Shown here piece by piece: positions 47,901-56,900 of a stretch of DNA of 64,000 nt. The notes under the pieces were generated by a model. That model was not told where the DNA came from. It was given only the letters and a program-made list of their open reading frames with translations, and did not search any database. Every line of letters starts with the position of its first letter. The stretch's first letter is position 1. The translations under genes and the position numbers were made by a program. The stretch is from Drosophila persimilis (taxonomy: Eukaryota; Arthropoda; Insecta; Diptera; Drosophilidae): positions 1,240,001-1,304,000 of the forward strand of contig NW_020825331.1 in assembly GCF_003286085.1 (NCBI RefSeq), given 5' to 3'.

Positions 47901-49376
47901 GTATCAATGGACTCGACAGAAGTAGGAATTCGTACGTCTGATTTAATTAGTTTACTCAGTACTTCTGAAGAGAAAAGTACGGAACCCGATCCTTCAGTAG
48001 ATTCATTCGCATCTCCTGAAAGTTCAGTTCTTCCATTCACTTCGATCGAACCACCAGAAGATGGGCAAACAGGGATATCACATCTCGTATCAGTGGACTC
48101 GACAGAAATAGGAACTCGTACGTCTGATTTAATTAGTTTACTCAGTACTTCTGAAGAGAAAAGGACGGATCCGGATCATTCAGTAGATTCATTCGCATCT
48201 CCTGAAAGTTCAGTTCTTCCATTCACTTCGATTGAACCACCAGAAGAGGGCCAAACAGGGATATCACATCTTGTTTCAGTGGACTCGACAGAAGTAGGAA
48301 TTCATACGTCTGATTTGATTAGTTTACTCAGTACTTCTGAAGAGAAAAGTACGGAACCCGATCCATCAGCATATACATTCGCATCTCCTGAAAGTTCAGT
48401 TCTTCCATTCACTTCGATCGAACCACCAGAAGAGGGCCAAACAGGGGTATCACAGCTTGTTTCAGTGGACTCGACAGAAGTAGGAATTCATACGTCTGAT
48501 TTAATTAGTTTACTCAGTACTTCTGAAGAGAAAAGTACGGATCCGGATCATTCAGTAGATTCATTCGCATCTCCTGAAAGTTCAGTTCTTCCATTCACTT
48601 CGATTGAACCACCAGAAGAGGGCCAAACAGGGATATCACATCTTGTTTCAGTGGACTCGACAGAAGTAGGAATTCATACGTCTGATTTGATTAGTTTACT
48701 CAGTACTTCTGAAGAGAAAAGTACGGAACCCGATCCATCAGCATATACATTCGCATCTCCTGAAAGTTCAGTTCTTCCATTCACTTCGATCGAACCACCA
48801 GAAGAGGGCCAAACAGGGGTATCACAGCTTGTTTCAGTGGACTCGACAGAAGTAGGAATTCATACGTCTGATTTAATTAGTTTACTCAGTACTTCTGAAG
48901 AAAAAAGTACGGATCCGGATCATTCATTAGATTCATTCGCATCTCCTGAAAGTTCTGTTCTTCCATTCACTTCGATCGAACCAACAGAAGATGGCCAAAT
49001 TGGTACCTCCGATTTAAGCGATATACTCAGTACTGCGAAAGAGAGAACTTTGGAACCGGATCCTTCTGGCCAACCTGGGGGATCACTACCAGTGAGTGGC
49101 CAGACCTGGGGGCCCGATATGATATCCGAAGACGTATCGCCAGAATTGGCAAGTACTTCGAAAGAAGGAAGTTTGGAACCGGATCCTTCTGGCCAACCTG
49201 GGGGATCACTACCAGTGAGTGGTCAGACCGGGCGGCCCGATATGAAAACTGATGAAGTATCGCCGGAATTGGCAAGTACCATCCCAACCCAGAAAACTTA
49301 TGGAACAAAAAGCAGATATAAAGTTAGACCACCACTAAGGATATGTTATGATGTGAAATATAAACATAGTACGTAG
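38985..49376 (+). CDS. Muc14A: Giant Ser/Thr/Pro/Glu-rich tandem-repeat protein (Muc14A-like)
   Basis: This is one uninterrupted ORF of 3463 codons. The first 400 residues are non-repetitive, basic at the start (MPGKRFFNRTK) and Ser/Thr-rich. A degenerate half unit precedes 47 tandem units of exactly 62 residues, then a truncated unit, two 41-residue partial repeats (QPGGSLPVSG ...) and a short basic tail. A typical unit runs ESLASLKSSALPFTTIEPPE, then GGQTEVSPPVSVDSTERGIL, then TSDLIHTLSTPEEKRTEPDA, then SV. The abundance of Ser, Thr and Pro suggests dense O-glycosylation, but the unit has many acidic residues and no cysteine. No signal peptide is visible at this ATG. Beside PIG-Q, the D. 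melanogaster genome carries the giant mucin gene Muc14A (recollection), so the symbol rests on position and composition, not on sequence identity. The stop may be bypassed by splicing at 49369 or 49373. Confidence 0.8.
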   Translation: MPGKRFFNRTKMKSVGHKRKYPVSTKTFQGNIRTPERHANKRSTLSLSCTKHLLPLYLKSPGNIVYTTTSKTVFSSDAEFQAPLFSSARLGLRLKIEKVSQTVSNALKLLLRAKVSSIYSVTGPPADQGHLRKTSSTEKFYTLQLQNLNVGKPPSTLRNSLLTLPLNKLSSSVRRSIWAGRLPPDYINIPLPNSQTQPVYATDKLKSMTEPKSFSTFTSSMDEESTPETRNKNNKKSLQSPEALPVSSSTKRLESSGTKPMPISRYSGQFFRAGDEEVSPKKALTSTPRSQSVPTITESTENTSSTASIWMSTIIEYSENTNKKPVSTTQTIIPSSIPLPSTPSFIPSINITSEKSFALPFIGSGPPGSGQTEETKPVSTNDLANLLSTSEKTRTETDASIESLASLKSSAVPFNTIEPPEGDQTEVSPPVSVDSTERGTLTSDLVHKLSTPEGKRTDPDASVESLASLKSSALPFATTEPPEGGQTEVSPPVLVDSTERGTLRSDLVHKLSTPEENLTELESSVESFASLKSSVLPYTTTEPPEGGQLEGPPTVSADSTEKGLLTSDTIQLLTTSEKKHTEPDASVESLPSLKSSALPFTTIEPPEGGQTEVSPPVSADSTERGILTSDLIHTLSTPEEKRTEPDASVESLASLKSSALPFNTIEPPEGGQTEVSPPVLVDSTERGILTSDLIHTLSTPEEKRTEPDDSVESLASLKSSALPFNTIEPSEGGQTEESPPVLVDSTERGTLTSDLVHKLSTPEENLTELESSVESFASLKSSVLPYTTTEPPEGGQLEGPPTVSADSTEKGLLTSDTIQLLTTSEKKHTEPDASVESLTSLKSSALPFTLIEPPEGGQTEVSPPVSVDSIERGTLTSDLVHKLSTPEENLTELESPVESFASLKSSVLPYTTTEPPEGGQLEGPPTVSADSTEKGLLTSDTIQLLTTSEEKHTEPDASVESLASLKSSALPFATTEPPEGGQTEVTLPVSADSTESGILASDLIHTLSTPEEKRTEPDASVESLASLKSSALPFNTIEQPEGGQTEVSPPVSVDSTERGTLTSDLVHKLSTPEENLTELESPVESFASLKSSVLPYTTTEPPEGGQLEGPPTVSADSTEKGLLTSDIIQLLTTSEEEHTEPDASVESLPSLKSSALPFNTIEPPEGGQTEVSPPVSVDSTERGTLTSDLVHKLSTPEENLTELESSVESFASLKSSVIPYTTTEAPEGGQLEGPPTVAADSTEKGLLTSDIIQLLTTSEEKHTESDVSAESLPSLKSSALPFTTIEPPEGGQTEVSPPVSADSTESGILTSDLIHTLSTPEDKRTEPDASVESLASLKSSALPFNTIEPPEGGQTEVSPPVSVDSTERGTLTSDLVHKLSTPEENLTELESSVASFASLKSSVLPYTTTEPPEGGQLEGPPTVLADSTEKGLLTSDIIQLLTTSEEKHTESDFSAESLPSLKSSALPFTTIEPPEGGQTEVSPPVSADSTERGILTSDLIHTLSTPEEKRTETDASVESLASLKSSALPFNTIEPPEGGQTEVTPPVSVHSTERGILTSDLIHTLSTLKEKRTEPDASVDSPPSPTILALPLTTTEPPDGGQSEVSLPVSVDSTERGILTSDLIHTLSTPEEKRTEPDTSVESLASVKSSALPFTTIEPSEGVQTEVSPPLSGHSTERAILTSGLVHTLSTSEKTRTEPDASVESLATPTSSALPFTTTEPAEGGQTEVTPPVSVHSTERGILTSDLIHTLSTPEEKRTEPDTSVESLASVKSSALPFTTIEPPDGGQSEVSPPVSVDSTERGILTSDLIETLSTPEQKRTEPDASIESLATLKSSALPFTTTEPPEGGQTEVTPPVSVHSTERGILTSDLFDTLSTPEEKRTEPDASVESLASLKSSALPFATTEPPEGGQSEVSPPVSVDSTERGILTSDLIETRSTPEQKRTEPDASIESLATLKSSALPFTTIEPPDGGQSEVSPPVSVHSTERGILTSDLFDTLSTPEEKRTEPDASVESLASLKSSALPFATTVPPEGGQSEVSPPVSVDSTERGILTSDLINTLSTPEEKRTEPDASVESLASLKSTALPFATTEPPEGGQSEVSPPVSVDSTERGILTSDLINTLSTPEEKRTEPDVSVDSPPSPTILALPFTTTEPPDGGQSEVSPPVSVDSTERGILTSDLIHKLSTLEEKRTEPDASVESLASLKSSALPFTTTEPPEGGQSEVSPPVSVDSTESGILTSDLFDTLSTPEEKRTEPDASVESLASLKSSALPFATTVPPEGGQSEVSPPVSVDSTERGILTSDLINTLSTPEEKRTEPDASVESLASLKSSALPFATTEPPEGGQSEVSPPVSVDSTERGILTSDFIDILSTPEEKRTEPDASVESLASLKSSALPFATTEPPEGGQSEVSPPVSVDSTERGILTSDFIDILSTPEEKRTEPDASVESLASLKSSALPFATTEPPEGGQSEVSPPVSVDSTERGILTSDLINLPTTSEEKHLEPDPSLDSFASPESSVFPFTSIEPPEVGQTGISHLVSVDSTEVGIHTSDLISLLSTSEEKSTDPDHSVDSFASPESSVLPFTSIEPPEDGQTGISHLVSVDSTEVGIRTSDLISLLSTSEEKSTEPDPSMDSFASSESSVLPFTSIEPPEDGQTGISHLVSVDSTERGILTSDLIDTLSTPEEKRTEPDASVDSPPSPTISVLPFTTIEPPGGGQAEVSPQISVDSTERGVPTSDFINLPTTSEEKHSEPDPSLDSFASPESSVFPFTSIEPPEVGQTGISHLVSVDSTEVGIHTSDLISLLSTSEEKSTDPDHSVYSFASPESSVLPFTSMEPPEVGQTGISHLVSVDSTEVGIRTSDLISLLSTSEEKSTEPDPSVDSFASPESSVLPFTSIEPPEVGQTGISHLVSVDSTEVGIHTSDLISLLSTSEEKSTDPDHSVDSFASPESSVLLFTSIEPPEDGQTGISHLVSMDSTEVGIRTSDLISLLSTSEEKSTEPDPSVDSFASPESSVLPFTSIEPPEDGQTGISHLVSVDSTEIGTRTSDLISLLSTSEEKRTDPDHSVDSFASPESSVLPFTSIEPPEEGQTGISHLVSVDSTEVGIHTSDLISLLSTSEEKSTEPDPSAYTFASPESSVLPFTSIEPPEEGQTGVSQLVSVDSTEVGIHTSDLISLLSTSEEKSTDPDHSVDSFASPESSVLPFTSIEPPEEGQTGISHLVSVDSTEVGIHTSDLISLLSTSEEKSTEPDPSAYTFASPESSVLPFTSIEPPEEGQTGVSQLVSVDSTEVGIHTSDLISLLSTSEEKSTDPDHSLDSFASPESSVLPFTSIEPTEDGQIGTSDLSDILSTAKERTLEPDPSGQPGGSLPVSGQTWGPDMISEDVSPELASTSKEGSLEPDPSGQPGGSLPVSGQTGRPDMKTDEVSPELASTIPTQKTYGTKSRYKVRPPLRICYDVKYKHST
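40188..48929 (+). repeat. 47-unit tandem array, 186-bp period
   Basis: Units start at 40188 and recur every 186 bp. Unit 48 (truncated) starts at 48930, exactly 47 x 186 bases later, so there is no net indel. By residue variants the array splits into units 1-18 (two unit types in 2- and 3-unit patterns), 19-34 (GILTSDLI type) and 35-47 (SFASPESS type, alternating DHSV and DPSV/DPSA endings). Some neighbours differ by only a few bases, indicating recent unequal exchange or gene conversion. Confidence 0.95.
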
Positions 49377-50700
49377 CTTAATGAAATTCTTGAAAATATT
49401 TTAATTTTGAATTCATTTTCTTTTCAGAACGTACGTACATAAACAGATACTGCTTCTCGTCTTGTTCTTGTATTTTCTGTTCTGTATAATTTCAGCGCAA
49501 TGTCAAAAAAAAAACAGAAGGTTCATGGTTCACAAACGTTGCAGTATCTTGTAAAATTTTAGGTTATAGTTGCGACTATATTCTGACTTGATTCGCAATT
49601 TAAATTAGTGATATTTTTGTTAAAATTAAATGATAAGTTTAAGGCAAGTCATTAACTCCATTATCAAAATACATTTTTGTCGCACAAATATGTTGGCTGT
49701 TTGTCTATGAAATACAGTACAAAATACAAATACTGGTGGAAATACACCCCCTTTCGCCCCGCAAAGGACGAAAATCTGTGGCAACAATATTGAAGATACA
49801 AGAAAATTAAAAACGCACAATCATAGAAAATTACCATATCTATCAGATTGCCGAACCTGGATCGGATCGGATTATTATTATAGCCAAAATTAAGAATTCT
49901 GTCGCTACACAGCGCCCGACGACACGCTCAGACTGATTTTCTGTCTCTCTCGCACGCACTCTTTGTCGTATCGTGCAATGTTAGCGCCGTCTGGTGGAGG
50001 AGAGCCATACTGACTAAGTATCGGGTATAAATGTAGAGTTGCGGTAGCCGCAGCAACTCACAATGTTCCCCCTCGTTATAACATATGTAGGTACATATGT
50101 ATGTAAGCGCGGAGTTCGGTTTTCTTATCGCGCACAAATATCGATGCATGCACGGAGAATCAAAATTGGCGGGTATATCTAAATATGTCTAATAACTGTA
50201 TGACTTAGCTTACTGACTATCTGCAAAAACAAAACCAACCTTATAGGGAAAAACATCCAGTGAGGGCTGAATATGAATCTAGTTGGCCTTTCAGTTGAGA
50301 CGGAAGCAGCGTTGCGGCTTTTTTCACATCTTTTTGTAAACCCTATTTTTTCAATAGTCCAATCAAAATCAGTACTTAAAATATGCCAATCTTGTAGAAA
50401 ATTGATTCATCAATGGGATAAAATTATGTGGGCATTGCTAAGAGATTTAATTGGTCAGCATTATTCAATGGAATATCTAAATTGAGCAATATGAACGAAT
50501 TTCCCTTTTCGTTTGTTTTGATTAACCTATTTCGCTACTTGTTTTTTGTTTGACTTATTTCGCTAAAACCTTTTTTTAAGCAAAAACCAATAAAAGCAAG
50601 TGTCAAGTTGAGAATAGTTTAATAATTCGGATAAAATTATGTGGGCACTGCTAAATATTCTATTTAGCTGGTAATATTCCACAGAATATCAAAAACGAGG
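49377..50700. other. Spacer between the giant repeat gene and nonA
   Basis: The left end may hold a short terminal exon of the repeat gene (49428 onward). The rest is AT-rich. A diverged 63-bp pair of repeats lies at 50415-50477 and 50628-50690. No other gene is supported. Confidence 0.5.
50415..50690 (+). repeat. Diverged direct repeat pair, offset 213 bp
   Basis: GGATAAAATTATGTGGGCA and the following CTGCTAA / ATTGCTAA ... GAATATC block occur at 50415-50477 and again at 50628-50690 with scattered substitutions. Confidence 0.75.
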
Positions 50701-50754
50701 AATACGTACAACAGAACTTGACTTCGTCAGTATATTTACGGTATATTTTTAAAA

Positions 50755-50815
50755 CGAGACGGTATGTTCAGGTATATTTCTGGGTGTCCATAAGTCCGCG
50801 GTCACACTGGCTCCG
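50755..50815 (+). promoter_or_regulatory. nonA: nonA core promoter elements
   Basis: CGGTCACACTG at 50799-50809 is a perfect match to the M1BP core motif YGGTCACACTR. CAGGTATATTTCTGGG at about 50769 resembles the companion GTATWTTT motif. The pair lies about 105 bases before the nonA ATG and is a typical TATA-less housekeeping arrangement. Confidence 0.7.
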
Positions 50816-50912
50816 ACGGCCATTAAAAAATTATTTTTTTTCATCGCAAGTTTTTCTGTATTCTGTGCAATTTTATATTTTGTTTTTCTCGCGTCGCTAC
50901 AAGTATTCTAAA

Positions 50913-53900
50913 ATGGAAACTATCATTTTGGATGGGCCCAGTGCTACACCTTTGCCGCAACGCCAGCAGAGGGGCAACAATCCGGCCAATAAAGTTATTG
51001 GCAAGCACACTGCACCGAAACAAAATGATGGCCCCGATGGCAGTCCAGCTGAAAAGAAGCCACGGTTTGGTGGCTCCAACAACCAGAATGGCGGTCCTGC
51101 CGGTGGTGGTGCCGCTGGTGGTGGCCAGAATCAAAATAAGAATTTCGGAAACAAGGGTGGATTCGGCGGCAATCGCAATCGCAATCGTGGAGGAAACCAA
51201 AATAGACAAAATTTTCAGGGTCCAAATAACGCAAATGTAAGTGAAAAACTGATCGAAAGATCCCCTATCCTTTCACATATCGTCTCTTGTATGTTCACCA
51301 CACATAAAAGGGGCTTACATGCGTCTGAAAGAACAACAAACAAATGTACCGGTTCATTCTGTGCACTTTTTAGATTTGATTCTATATACACACATTCATA
51401 ACATATGTACACGCCCGTACAAAACAAATTACAATGCATTGCTTATATGTCACACTTGCATGTGTACATACATAATTTAACATTTTGGCAGTTGGCGTTT
51501 GGGGAGCGGAGCTGCAAAAATAGCCCTTTGTAAAAATACCGCGTATAAATATATACTGCAACGTGTGCATGTATGCATTATAGCATTTTTGGGAATTAGC
51601 TACAAAACATACAGTACACTTTTATGTACAATCAAATTTACATAAATTATTATACACATTTTTCAATTGTTAAAACAGATGCGATACCTGGTAGTATCCA
51701 TAAAAGAATGGTGTTATTTCCTAACAATCAAAAGTTCATTGAACATTGAACTTTTTTCACTTATGCACGTACGTATCTAACATGCATATGTACATATGTA
51801 TGTATGTGTGTACACATGCCTGTACATATGCCGGCCTTCTGAAAATGTGTGCAGGAAGGAGAACACTCTTGGAACTTTTGTGGGTTACTTCGAAGCGATA
51901 CTCTGATATTTTTGTCCCATGTTCATCTATTTGGAATGCAGATCACGGCTTAGGGCTCGCGCACACTGTAGCTGAAAGCGGAGCTGATAGCTTATTTTTC
52001 AGCTCTAAAAAAACAAACACACTGCACCGGTGCAAGTGCGCACATTGCAGACTGAGCTGAGCTGAAAGCTGAAAAAGCTCGCTGAAATCAGCTCAGCTTA
52101 GTTTGATCGATCAAGCATGTTTGTTTTTTCAGCAAGCTGATTGCTGATTTTGTTCAAGTGTATTGGTTCATAAGTGATCGAAAATGGGCTGCAAAACATT
52201 TTTAAGCGAAATTACGGTTAACCCAGCGCTGGGGTAAGCGGGACTATTAAAAATATTTGAACAATAGTTTTATTTCTATAATTTCTGGAAGGCGATAAAT
52301 TGGGCAAAAAAGTTTTATTATTTACCATTACCAATGTAATGTAAAAATGTAATAATAATTCGTAAAATAAAAGTAATACGAATAAAAACTCAACGGAAAT
52401 ATGGTTAAAATACACGTAATTTAAAAATAAAACCAAGAGAACTTCCGTCTGGCTACTGTACGTGCTGTGAAGTAATAATTCATTAACAATATAATAATAA
52501 TAATTATAATGATATCTATTGATGCCACTTAAGTAGATGGGCAAAGGGAGGCAGGGGCTTTCAGCTTTCAGCAATCAGATCAGCCGACAATGTACGCACC
52601 TGCAAGCTGATTCTGCCTGAGAAAAGCTCTCAGATCAGCTGAGCTTTCAGCTTTGATTTCAGCTCCGCTTTCAGCTCCGCTTTCAGCTACAGTGTGCGCG
52701 AGCCCTTAGAGTGGCTTTCGATCGCTGAAATTGTTGTTATCGGAGGGGGTGAAGTTTCGCAGACTTAACCACTGGCATAACGGAACTGCTGAAGCCTGAC
52801 ACCATGTGTCCCCGGTGTCATTCACATATGTACATTGTGTTTATTTATTATTACGAGTTTTTGTGAGATCAAGTCGGGCAATGCAACACCGATGCGAATG
52901 CTGCTGCTGGCAGGCTAGCTAACGGCATTCTGTCGAATGTTTTGCTGAAACTCGGGGGTGGGGTGAACGCACGTTGATTTCGGCTTGCCGAAAGTTGTAT
53001 ACCCTTTGCGGAACCCAATAGCTGTATGATATTAGACTTTGCTAAATATGCTGCTAAAAGAGAGAGAGAGATAGACAAAATGCATAATTAGTGTTCGTAG
53101 CCGTCTCTAAACCCGTCTCCCGGCTATCAGTCGACGAAATTACTTTTACCAACACACACTGCCAGCTAGCCAGCAAAATTGGTTCTGAAAGTTGCAACAA
53201 TCGATCATCTTTCCAGCTCAACTGGAAAGCCAACTGGACGTATATCTCTCGCTCTCACTTCGTGCTTTTACCAGTTCTTGCTGTAGCAAAGTCTAAAGTC
53301 ATGCATCATCAAAATATGTTTATCTTGGAAATATTTGATGTAAATCGAGCGATCGTTGCCATGTAAACGATAACGGCACCCGTATCGAATGTAATGTAAT
53401 CATTTACAGTTTTCCTTTGAAAACCTTTAAAACATGCTATTTTCTTGGACAAATTGAATTACTCGAATGATGTGCCGTAAATATGGTAAATTTTTGCAAA
53501 ATGTGTGCTACTCCTTTTTGAAAGGGTGTAAAAAATAATTATTTTTGGATGGGTTTAAACGCCATTTCGTTTTTAGGGATGGGTTCTTATGGTGGTGGCG
53601 AGGGGTACTCAGGCATAATAATTTAGTATAATATTCTATTCCCCATACACATACATAGTACTAGTATATGCACATCCATGAATGGGCTCCATTTCTGCAG
53701 TGCCAGTGCCAGTTCCAGTTCCCCTCCAGAGAGGGGCCTAGACACACTGCACTGCACTGCGGATTGGATGGCCCAGACATATCCGTGCAGTGCATATCTT
53801 CCACATCCAATTCATCATTCTTCTTATACTGATATATATATAATACAAATATAGCAAAAGTCTACCACTAATGAAGCAGTGAAGCCGGACGCCGGAAATG

Positions 53901-56900
53901 TCGCTGAGAAAGTTAATGAATCTGTGGCTGTAATTCAGCAGCCAGCTCCCAATGCAAACCAAGGTCCAGGGCAGGGTCAAGGACAAGGGCAAGGTGGTTT
54001 CCGCGGTGGTCCGCGCGGCGGCGGAGGAGGAGGCGTTGGCAATAACCAAGGAGGTGGCGGCGGCGGCAATCATCCGGGAGGTGGCGGTGGCGGCAATCAT
54101 CCAGGAGGCGGTAACAATCATCTAGGAGGCGGTGGCCATCATCCAGGAGGCGGTGGCAATCACCAGGGAGGCGGCGGCGGTGGCCAGCAACAGCAGCGTG
54201 ATCGCGGTAATCGCGGTGGCGGCGGTCAACGATCGGGCGGTGGCCAAGGCGGACCCAACATGAGCATGATGGGCGGCGGTGGTGGCGGTCCCCGCGGAGG
54301 CGGTGGCGGCGGCGGCGGTGATGATTTCTTTATTGGCCAACGTCTGCGGGCTATAGCTGGACCCACACTGGAGCTGCCACCCGTAGAGGTGCCCGAGGAG
54401 ACGAAATTCTCTGGACGCAATCGCCTGTATGTGGGCAATCTTACCGGCGACATCACCGACAACGAGCTGCGCGAAATGTTCAAACCATTCGGGGAGATTG
54501 GCGAAATCTTCTCCAACATTGAGAAGAACTTTACATTCCTTAAGGTCGATTATCATGTGAATGCCGAGAAAGCCAAGCGCGCCCTGGACGGTTCACTGCG
54601 CAAGGGACGCCAGCTACGCGTCCGTTTCGCGCCCAATGCAACCATCTTGCGCGTGAGCAATCTCACACCGTTCGTGTCCAACGAGTTGCTGTACAAATCT
54701 TTCGAGATATTCGGTCCCCTCGAACGGGCCAGCATAACTGTTGACGATCGCGGCAAGCATACGGGCGAGGGTATCGTCGAGTTTGCCAAGAAGTCGTCAG
54801 CCAGCGCCTGTCTGCGTTTGTGCAATGAGAAGTGCTTCTTTTTGACGGCCTCACTGCGGCCCTGCCTGGTGGAGCCCATGGAGGTGAATGACGACAACGA
54901 TGGTCTGCCCGAGAAGGCCCTCAACAAGAAGCTGCAGGACTTCAATCAGGAGCGTAGCGTTGGGCCACGCTTTGCCGATCTCAATTCGTTTGAGCACGAG
55001 TACGGCTCCCGTTGGAAGCAGCTGCACGATCTGTACAAGAGCAAGCAGGACGCCCTTAAGCGCGAGCTCAAAATGGAAGAAGACAAGCTAGAAGCTCAGA
55101 TGGAGTACGCTCGGTATGAGCAAGAGACTGAGCTCCTGCGTCAAGGTCAGTATTTTTACGGTCGGGAGGGGGCGGATTAACACCAAAAATCTTCCCACAA
55201 ATACGTTGATCTTGTCCCCCATATTCTCCAATATCATTCTATTGTATATCATGGCCTCAATTTTTCGTCTGCCCCGTGCGTGGCGTGGATGCCTCGCATT
55301 AGCAGCAAATCTAACAAATCTTTTTGTCATCCAATCTGCCTGTTTCTCTCTCACTTTTGATTGTCTAACAAAAAAGTATTTTGTTTCTATTTGGACTATA
55401 ACGATACTTTGGTTTAACTTCTCTAAATATAGGAGGACTATGATGGGGAGGGAGTGTATTACAGAACATACATATCAATTCTCTATCCAGGGGTCTGGGA
55501 AATAGCATTTAGAATTTTCTAACATTATTTAACAGTACAGTTCCATTACCAACACATTCCATATTGGCACACTGATGTTGATTCCACTGTTCCGCTCTGC
55601 CACTGTTATCGAAATATGGCGTTAACGCAGTAACGCAGAATGATCGCGTTTACGCGTTTACAAAACAGCGGAGATGCCAAATATATGGAAAGCAAACTAA
55701 TTTTAGAAATCAACCAAATTTATTGGTTGAAATTGTATTCTCAATGTTTTATTTGATAGCGGAATTCCTTTAAATTTTTTGCCATTTTCAAAAACCATAT
55801 ATCCAGCAGTGCCGCCTGTATGGTCATACGATTGGTTAAAATTAGTTTCAAGGAATTTTGTAACTGTTTTTAACACCTCAATATTTTGTTTGTTGATTTT
55901 TCTAGAGGTGAAAAGGGCAAAAATATTCTGAAAATCGTTTAGAGAAAATCAACGTCATTAATTCAGGGGTATTTTCGATAGGAAGGATTGATAGCTGCTG
56001 AAATTTTGAATTTATCTAAGATCTAAGCAAATGTTTCTTCTATTGTGGGGTGGGCCATCCATTACAAAAAAAAAAAAGAGAGGCTGTTATGGCTTGTGGG
56101 AAGATGCTCCGAAAGATATTGTGTTGTCGTCCTTTGAGGTTTCATTCTGATAAAAACTAAAGAGTTATACTTCGTTAGGAGGCAATGATCGTGGCAGATC
56201 ATGGCCGTTATGTTTATATACTTTTGTCCTAATAGTTGTGCGTATATTTCCTTTAGAGCTGAGAAAGCGAGAAGTGGACAACGAACGGAAGAAGATGGAG
56301 TGGGAAATGCGCGAGAAGCAGGCCGAGGATATGCGCAAGCGCGATGAGGATACTATGCGTCGCCATCAGAGCGAAATGCAGACACGCATGGTGCGTCAGG
56401 AGGAGGATATGCGTCGTCGCCAGCAGGAGAACACGTTGTTCATACAGGCACAGCAGCTAAACTCGCTGCTCGATCAGCAGGAGGGCTGCGGCGGTGGCGG
56501 TGGAAACAACTCTAGCTTTGACAATTTCGGAGGCAGCAGTTCTCCCTTTGAAGTTTTTAGAGGTAAACACAGAAAAGGAAATACAATGATTGGTTAAATT
56601 TGAATTTGCTATAACATTTCCGTTCTGTTTAGGCAACAATAACAATTCAACCATGACTGGAAATAACTCTGGTCCCGGCGGACCCAACAAACAGGTATGT
56701 ACAGGGCTCTCTCAACCACCAGAGGCTTATCTCAGCCCGGCCAAATGGCCTATGGCAAAGATTTTGTTCTTGCCCAACGCTTTTCTCTGAAACAACCAGC
56801 GGGGGTCATATGGTTTATTCAGATTTAGCACAGTGGCAGGAACATCGTACTTTATTCTTGGGCAGAATATTTCGAAATGTCTGGGGTATGCCATGAGTGT

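Noticed and set aside
40188..48929. CRISPR-like regular repeat spacing
   Set aside because: The units are contiguous 186-bp coding repeats without unique spacers, in an animal genome.
52218..52574. 118-codon minus-strand ORF inside the inverted-repeat element
   Set aside because: Very AT-rich, low-complexity translation with no transposase motif; probably chance.
53010..53366. ORFs in nonA intron 1 to the right of the inverted-repeat element
   Set aside because: No recognisable product, no splice context in frame with nonA, and AT-rich or low-complexity translations.
53861..53880. Alternative acceptor for nonA exon 2 at 53859-53860
   Set aside because: The acceptor at 53853-53854 keeps frame and restores the QK pair found in D. 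melanogaster nonA; the other is 6 bases downstream and would drop it.
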